From DASTPP01 sp035762175 (lineage in GTDB: Bacteria; Myxococcota_A; Polyangia; Polyangiales; Polyangiaceae): a stretch of 40,307 bases of DNA. Each line of letters opens with the position of its first letter. Positions within the stretch are counted from its first letter, which is position 1. Shown here piece after piece: positions 35,776 to 40,307 of this stretch. The stretch spans positions 1 through 40,307 of the forward strand of contig DASTPP010000332.1 of assembly GCA_035762175.1 (NCBI GenBank), in the 5' to 3' direction. The notes beneath the pieces were generated by a model. That model had not been told where the DNA came from, made no database searches, and worked only from the letters and a program-made list of their open reading frames with translations. The translations under genes and the position numbers were made by a program.

Positions 35776-35814
35776 GGCCGGGGCGTAGCGGAGGCGGAAG
35801 GGCGTGGCGGCGGC

Positions 35815-36228
35815 TCAGCCGGCGAGCGCGGCGGCGATGCGGCGAGCGAGGTCTTGGCCCTCGGCCTGGTCGAGCCTGCCCGGGCGCCAGCCGACGCCGA
35901 GCCCGGCCTCGCCCGCCCGCGGGATGATGTGAAAGTGCACGTGGAAGACGGCCTGGTGGGCCTCGGCGCCGTTGTTCTGCAAGACGTTGTAGGCGGTCGC
36001 GCCCGTCGCCTTCATCACCGCGCGCGAAAGGCGCGGCAAGACGCGCCCGATCGCCGCGGCGCTCTCGTCGGACAGCTCGTGCAAGAACGCCTTCCGCTCT
36101 TTCGGGATGATGAGCGTATGCCCCTGGCTGAGCGGCCCGATGTCGAGAAAGGCGAGCACGTGCTCGTCTTCGTAGACCTTGTGGCAGGGGAGCTGCCCGT
36201 CCAGAATCTGGTCGAAGATGGTGGCCAT
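35815..36228 (-). CDS. HIT family nucleotide-binding protein
   Basis: A 137-residue histidine-triad protein: TIFDQILDGQLPCHKVYEDEHVLAFLDIGPLSQGHTLIIPK at the N-terminus and the active-site motif HVHFHIIPR near residues 95-103. HIT proteins hydrolyse nucleoside phosphoramidates or dinucleoside polyphosphates (Hint-like); a cytosolic housekeeping role is expected. It starts 21 bases after pruA on the same strand and is probably in the same transcript. Confidence 0.93.
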   Translation of the reverse strand: MATIFDQILDGQLPCHKVYEDEHVLAFLDIGPLSQGHTLIIPKERKAFLHELSDESAAAIGRVLPRLSRAVMKATGATAYNVLQNNGAEAHQAVFHVHFHIIPRAGEAGLGVGWRPGRLDQAEGQDLARRIAAALAG

Positions 36229-36249
36229 GGGGCGCGAGCCTCGCGGGGG

Positions 36250-37884
36250 TCAGGGGGTTTCGGTGGCCTGGTGCGGGTAGCCCAGTGTGATCGGCGGCAC
36301 GAAGGTCTCTTTGATCGTGCGGGGCGAGACCCAGCGCAAAAGGTTGTAGGCGCTGCCCGCCTTGTCGTTCGTGCCCGAGGCGCGCGCGCCGCCGAAGGGC
36401 TGCTGGGCGACGACGGCGCCCGTCGGCTTGTCGTTGAAGTAGAGGTTGCCGGCCGCCTGGCGCAGCGCCCGCGCGGCCTTGGCGAGCGCCTGGCGGTCCT
36501 GCGAGAAGATGGCGCCCGTGAGCGCGTAGGGGCTCGTGCTGTCGACGAGCTCGAGCGTCTCGTCGATCGCCCCGTCGGGGTAGACGTAGACGGCGAGCAC
36601 GGGGCCGAAGAGCTCTTCTTGCATCAGCGCGTGGCGCGGGTCGCTCACCTCGACCAGCGTCGGGTCGACGAAGTAGCCCTCGGCGTCGTCGCAGGTGCCC
36701 CCGGCCACGATTCGGCACGACGCGTCGGCCCGCAGCCGCTCAAGCCAGCCCCGCAGGCGGGCGAACGCGCGCCCGTCGATGACCGCGCCGCAGAAGGTCG
36801 AAAAGTCGGCGACGTCGCCGACCTTGATCTCGTTCATCAGCGCGACGCAGCGCTCGCGCAGCGCCGGCCAGAGCGAGGCGGGTACGTACGCCCGCGAGGC
36901 CGCCGAGCACTTCTGCCCCTGGTACTCGAACGCGCCGCGCACGAGCGCGAGCGCGAGCGCCGAGACGTCGGCCGAGGGGTGCGCGAAGACGAAGTCTTTG
37001 CCCCCCGTCTCGCCGACCAGGCGCGGGTAGGTGCGGTAGCTCGCGATGCGCTCGCCGACGCCGCGCCACAGGTGCTGGAAGATCTTGGTCGAGCCCGTGA
37101 AGTGCACGCCCGCCAGGTGCGGGCTCGAAAGGCACGCCTCGCCCACCGGCGCCCCGTCGCCGTAGACCACGTTGATGACCCCGTCGGGCAGCCCCGCCGC
37201 CTGGAAGAGCCGCATCGTGTGGTAGGCCGCGAGGCTCTGCGTCTCGGCCGGCTTCCAGACGACGACGTTGCCCAGCAGCGCGGGCGCCGCCGGCAGGTTC
37301 GCCGCGATGGCCGTGAAGTTGAAGGGCGTGACCGCCAGCACGAAGCCCTCGAGCGGCCGGAGCTCGAGCAGGTTGCGCTGGCCCGGGGCCGAGATCGGCT
37401 CTTGCACGAGGCGCGAGGCGAAGGCCACGTTGAAGCGCAGAAAGTCGACGAGCTCGCAGGCCGCGTCGATCTCGGCCTGCTGCACCGACTTGCTCTGCCC
37501 CAGCATCGTCGCCGCGTTCAAGGTCTGCCGCCAGGGCCCCGCCAAGAGCTCGGCCGCCCGCAGAAAGACCCGCGACCGCTCTTCGAAGCTCGCCGCCGCC
37601 CACGCCGGCTGCGCCGCCAGGGCCGCCCGGACGGCCCGCTCGGCCCCCGCCGCGCCCGCCTGCGCGGCGCGCGCCAAGACGTGCTGCCGCCGGTGCGGCG
37701 CGCGCACCTCGAAGGACGCCCCCTCGTAGACCGGCTTGCCGCCGATGACGTGCGGGATCGTCGGCGTCTCGGTCGCCATGCGCTCGAGCGCCCGCCGCAG
37801 CGCGGCGCGCTCGGGGCTGCCGGGGCCGTAGGTCAGCACCGGCTCGTTGGCCGGCAGGGGCAGGGCTTGGGGCACGTCGAACAT
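36250..37884 (-). CDS. pruA: L-glutamate gamma-semialdehyde (1-pyrroline-5-carboxylate) dehydrogenase
   Basis: A 544-residue aldehyde dehydrogenase of the ALDH4/PruA type that oxidises glutamate semialdehyde to glutamate with NAD+ in proline catabolism. Visible: NAD-binding VTPFNFTAIAANLPAAPALLGN and FTGSTKIF, catalytic Glu in LVGETGGKDF, catalytic Cys in FEYQGQKCSAASR, and EELFGPVLAVYVY. The length (about 540) and N-terminal FDVPQALPLPANEPVLTYGPGSPER match the eukaryote-type stand-alone enzyme rather than the proline-dehydrogenase fusion PutA. ATG at 37884. Divergent from zapA across 87 bases. Confidence 0.94.
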   Translation of the reverse strand: MFDVPQALPLPANEPVLTYGPGSPERAALRRALERMATETPTIPHVIGGKPVYEGASFEVRAPHRRQHVLARAAQAGAAGAERAVRAALAAQPAWAAASFEERSRVFLRAAELLAGPWRQTLNAATMLGQSKSVQQAEIDAACELVDFLRFNVAFASRLVQEPISAPGQRNLLELRPLEGFVLAVTPFNFTAIAANLPAAPALLGNVVVWKPAETQSLAAYHTMRLFQAAGLPDGVINVVYGDGAPVGEACLSSPHLAGVHFTGSTKIFQHLWRGVGERIASYRTYPRLVGETGGKDFVFAHPSADVSALALALVRGAFEYQGQKCSAASRAYVPASLWPALRERCVALMNEIKVGDVADFSTFCGAVIDGRAFARLRGWLERLRADASCRIVAGGTCDDAEGYFVDPTLVEVSDPRHALMQEELFGPVLAVYVYPDGAIDETLELVDSTSPYALTGAIFSQDRQALAKAARALRQAAGNLYFNDKPTGAVVAQQPFGGARASGTNDKAGSAYNLLRWVSPRTIKETFVPPITLGYPHQATETP

Positions 37885-37971
37885 GGGGCGAGCCTAATCC
37901 AACCCCGGCGTGGCGCCAGCCCATAGCTCGTCACGCGCCGCGGCCGCCGCCCCGCGTGCTAGATAGGGGGC

Positions 37972-38289
37972 GTGCAACGCTCCCCCCTCTCGCTCCGCAT
38001 CGGCGGCACCACCTACAAAGTGCATGCCACCGCCCCCGAGGGCGAGATGCGCCGGCTCGCCGAGGCGGTCGACGAGCGGCTGCGCCAGATAAACCCGCAC
38101 AACCGCCCCGTCACGCCCCAGATGTTCCTGCTCGTCGCGCTCTCGTTCGCCCACGAGGCCCAGCAAGAGCGCGAGCGGCGCCGCGACGTCGAGGCCGAGG
38201 CGCGGCAGATGCTCGAGACCATCGTCGCGCGCATCGACGCCGCCCTGCTCGACGCCGGCCTCGACGACGAGGGGCCCGCCTCGCCATGA
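37972..38289 (+). CDS. zapA: Cell division protein ZapA
   Basis: A 105-residue protein with the ZapA layout: a short beta-alpha N-terminal domain (LSLRIGGTTYKVHATAPEGEMRRLAEAVDERLRQI) followed by a long helix/coiled coil (LLVALSFAHEAQQERERRRDVEAEARQML). ZapA cross-links FtsZ filaments at the Z-ring. GTG at 37972. Its stop lies inside a 38-bp tandem repeat that continues to the start of bioF. Confidence 0.85.
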   Translation: MQRSPLSLRIGGTTYKVHATAPEGEMRRLAEAVDERLRQINPHNRPVTPQMFLLVALSFAHEAQQERERRRDVEAEARQMLETIVARIDAALLDAGLDDEGPASP

Positions 38290-38370
38290 TCCGCGCGTCC
38301 AGCCCTCGGGGGCCCGCCCCGCCATGATCCGCGTGCCTAGCCCCCGGGGGCCCGCCTCGCCGTGAGCTCC
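38271..38370. repeat. 38-bp tandem repeat spanning the zapA stop and the bioF start
   Basis: Units 38271-38308, 38309-38346 and a partial third from 38347. The first carries the TGA of zapA (38287-38289). The third, diverged (CCGTGAG in place of CCATGAT), supplies the GTG start of bioF at 38362. The gap between the two genes thus seems to have grown by duplication of one gene end. Confidence 0.88.
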
Positions 38371-39492
38371 GCCCTCGGCCACCTGCGCGGCGACCTCGAG
38401 CGGCTCGAGCGCGAGGGCCTCTTGCGCGAGCGGCGCGCCCCGCCCCCGGGCGCGCTCGTGCTCTCGTCGAACGACTACCTCGGCCTCGCCCGCGGCCCCC
38501 TCGCCCCCGCCGAGGGCCCCGCCCCCGACCCGGGCGCCGGCGCCTCGCGCCTCGTCAGCGGCGAGCGGCCCGAGCACCGCGAGCTCGAGCGCGACCTCGC
38601 CGCCTGGCTCGGCGCCCCCGCCGCGCTCGCGTTCTCGAGCGGCTACGCCGCCAACGTCGGCCTCCTCACCGCCCTCGCCGGCCCCGGCGATCTCGTCGTC
38701 TCCGACGCGCTCAACCACGCCTCCATCGTCGACGGCTGCCGCCTCTCGCGCGCCCGCGTCGCCGTCGTCGCCCACCGCGACGCGGGCGCCGTCGCGCGCG
38801 CCCTCGCCGAGCACCGCCCCGAGGGCGGCCGGCGCTTCGTCGTCACCGAGAGCTACTTCAGCATGGACGGCGACTCGCCCGACCTCGCCGCCCTGCGCCG
38901 CGTCGCCGACGATCACGGCGCCGCCCTGCTCGTCGACGAGGCCCACGCCCTCGGCGTCTTCGGCCCCGAAGGCCGCGGCCTCGCCTCGGCCCAGGGCGTC
39001 CGGCCCGACGCGCTCGTCGGCACCTTCGGCAAGGCCCTCGGCGCCCAGGGCGCCTTCGTCGCCGGCTCGGCCGACCTCGTCGCCTGGCTGTGGAACCGCG
39101 CCCGCACCTTCGTCTATTCGACCGGCCTCTCGCCCCTCGTCGCCTCGCTCGTCCGGGCCAACGTCGCCGTTGCCCGCCGGGCCGACGCGCCCCGCGCCCG
39201 CCTCGCCGCCCTCGCCGAGCGGCTGCGCGGCGCGCTGCGCGCCCTCGGCTACCGCGTGCCCGAGGCGAGCCACGGCCCCGTCGTGCCCCTGCTCGTCGGC
39301 CCCTCGCGCGCCGCGCTCGAGCTCTCTTCGGCGCTCGCCGAGCGCGGCCTCTGGGTGCCCGCCATCCGGCCGCCGACGGTGCCCGAGGGCTCGGCGCGCC
39401 TGCGCGTCACCCTGCACGCGCGCCTGCCCGAGGCCGAGCTCGAGCGCGCCATCGACGCCTTCCGCGAGCTACGCCCCCTCGCCGGCCCATGA
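38362..39492 (+). CDS. bioF: 8-amino-7-oxononanoate synthase
   Basis: A 376-residue PLP enzyme of the alpha-oxoamine synthase family that condenses pimeloyl-ACP (or CoA) with alanine in biotin synthesis. Visible: VLSSNDYLGLA, GASRLVSGERPEHRELE, SGYAANVGLL, SDALNHASIVDG, ESYFSMDGDSPDL, LLVDEAHALGVFG and the PLP lysine segment GTFGKALGAQGAF. GTG start at 38362, 72 bases after zapA. It overlaps bioD by 4 bases (ATGA at 39489), so the two are translationally coupled. The related family member Kbl is less likely given bioD next door. Confidence 0.94.
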   Translation: MSSALGHLRGDLERLEREGLLRERRAPPPGALVLSSNDYLGLARGPLAPAEGPAPDPGAGASRLVSGERPEHRELERDLAAWLGAPAALAFSSGYAANVGLLTALAGPGDLVVSDALNHASIVDGCRLSRARVAVVAHRDAGAVARALAEHRPEGGRRFVVTESYFSMDGDSPDLAALRRVADDHGAALLVDEAHALGVFGPEGRGLASAQGVRPDALVGTFGKALGAQGAFVAGSADLVAWLWNRARTFVYSTGLSPLVASLVRANVAVARRADAPRARLAALAERLRGALRALGYRVPEASHGPVVPLLVGPSRAALELSSALAERGLWVPAIRPPTVPEGSARLRVTLHARLPEAELERAIDAFRELRPLAGP

Positions 39493-40178
39493 CGACGCTC
39501 GCCCGGCGCATCGTCGTCGTCGGCACCGGCACCGGCGTCGGCAAGACCCACGTCACGCTCGCGCTCGTGCGCGCGCTCGAGGCGCGAGGCGCCGACGCCA
39601 CCGCCTGGAAGCCCGTCGTCACCGGCACCGCCTCGCCCGACGGCGACGACGCCCGCGCCCTCGCGGCCGCCCTCCATCGCCCCCTCGAGCCGCCCGTCTT
39701 CTCGGCCCCCGAGCCCGTCTCGCCCCACCTCGCCGCCGCCCGCTCGGGCCGCGCCGTCGACCTCGACGCCATCGCCGCCCGCGCCCGCGCCCTCTCGGCC
39801 GCGCACGAGCTCGTCGTCGTCGAGACCGCCGGCGGCCTCTTCTCGCCCCTCGGCCCCGGCCGCACCAACGCCGACGTCGCCCGCGCCCTCGCGCCTTGCG
39901 CCGTCCTCTTGGTCGCCCCCGACCGCCTCGGTGTTTTGCACGACGTCGGCGCCGCCCTGCGCGCCGCGCGCGTCGAGGCGCTCGCCGTCGACGCGGTCGC
40001 GCTCTCGGCGCCCGAGGCCCCCGACGCCTCGACCGGCACCAACGCCGGCGAGCTCGTCGCGCTCGGCATCGCGCCGCGCGTCGTCGCCTTCCCGCGCGGG
40101 GCCTTCGACGCGGCCGAGTCGCTCTCGGCCGCGGGGGCGGTGCTCGAGGCGGTCGGGCTCGCTTCTGCCCCCGACTGA
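39489..40178 (+). CDS. bioD: Dethiobiotin synthase
   Basis: A 229-residue P-loop enzyme that closes the ureido ring of dethiobiotin from diaminopelargonate, CO2 and ATP. Walker A VVGTGTGVGKT is near residues 10-20, WKPVVTGTASPDGDDARAL follows, and VVETAGGLFSPLGPGRTNADVA near 115-136 is the family signature. Start ATG overlaps the bioF stop. bioA and bioB are not in the window and may lie further on. Confidence 0.95.
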   Translation: MTTLARRIVVVGTGTGVGKTHVTLALVRALEARGADATAWKPVVTGTASPDGDDARALAAALHRPLEPPVFSAPEPVSPHLAAARSGRAVDLDAIAARARALSAAHELVVVETAGGLFSPLGPGRTNADVARALAPCAVLLVAPDRLGVLHDVGAALRAARVEALAVDAVALSAPEAPDASTGTNAGELVALGIAPRVVAFPRGAFDAAESLSAAGAVLEAVGLASAPD

Positions 40179-40254
40179 AGTCCAATGCCGTTCACGTAGC
40201 GGCCGGCGAGAGGTTTCGCGCGACAAAAGGAGGGGGGGCGGCGAAGGTAGGGGT

Positions 40255-40307
40255 GTGAGGACCCAACCCAGCCGCCCCCTGCTCTTGTTCGACGCGCCGG
40301 CGCCCTG
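40255..40307 (+). CDS. Possible start of a further gene, cut by the window end
   Basis: GTG at 40255 opens a frame (MRTQPSRPLLLFDAPAP) that runs off the window. An AAAAGGAGG site is at 40225-40240, somewhat far from the start. Only 17 codons are visible, too few to name a product. Confidence 0.3.
   Translation, partial: MRTQPSRPLLLFDAPAP

Overview
The window is very GC-rich throughout and looks like a chromosomal fragment from a predatory or soil myxobacterium (Myxococcota, probably Polyangiales/Sorangiineae). This is inferred from gene content, not from a marker gene: a MYXO-CTERM-like sorting tail (20859-22169), two FHA-domain relatives of sigma54 enhancer-binding proteins, a giant Ser/Thr kinase fusion, several lipoproteins with Gly/Ala-rich linkers, and a cytochrome/copper monooxygenase lipoprotein. 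No rRNA, tRNA, CRISPR array or transposase was recognised.

Layout. 190-2246: O-methyltransferase, a small unknown protein and an AhpD-like protein. 2247-4111: an Asp/Asn beta-hydroxylase between two repeat-rich gaps. 4112-8273: two convergent secreted lipoproteins and two divergent membrane-anchored unknowns. 8563-16871: the most interesting block, a same-strand, tightly packed TOMM-type RiPP (ribosomally made, YcaO-modified peptide) cluster: kinase/cyclase-like/ATPase/TPR fusion, a 237-residue precursor, an RRE-E1-like-YcaO cyclodehydratase, and an amidohydrolase. 17056-22169: two secreted unknowns, a UbiD-type decarboxylase and a MYXO-CTERM protein. 23079-29881: two FHA/AAA+/HTH regulators flanking an MFS transporter, a stand-alone PatG-C-terminal-like protein (another RiPP-associated family) and a secreted zinc-peptidase-like protein. 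30277-32607: copper monooxygenase lipoprotein and an unknown. 32755-40178: housekeeping genes: tsaD, nadA, HIT protein, pruA, zapA, bioF, bioD, with two small proline-rich proteins.

How the genes work together. The kinase fusion overlaps the precursor gene by 4 bases, the YcaO gene follows 19 bases later and the amidohydrolase 8 bases after that, so the four are probably one transcript encoding signalling control, substrate, heterocyclisation enzyme and a possible processing enzyme. No azoline dehydrogenase, exporter or leader protease is visible beside them. bioF and bioD overlap by 4 bases and probably follow zapA in one operon. pruA, the HIT gene, a small lipoprotein gene and nadA run in one direction on the minus strand.

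Unusual themes. (1) The precursor leader appears to be a tandem duplication of a nitrile-hydratase-leader-like module with a very small candidate core. (2) nadA has no stop codon at the normal end of the protein; a rare TTA codon stands there and the frame runs on antisense through all of tsaD. (3) At least ten short tandem repeats lie just 3' of genes, several starting at or duplicating the stop codon. (4) One FHA regulator has lost its Walker A lysine and its GAFTGA loop.
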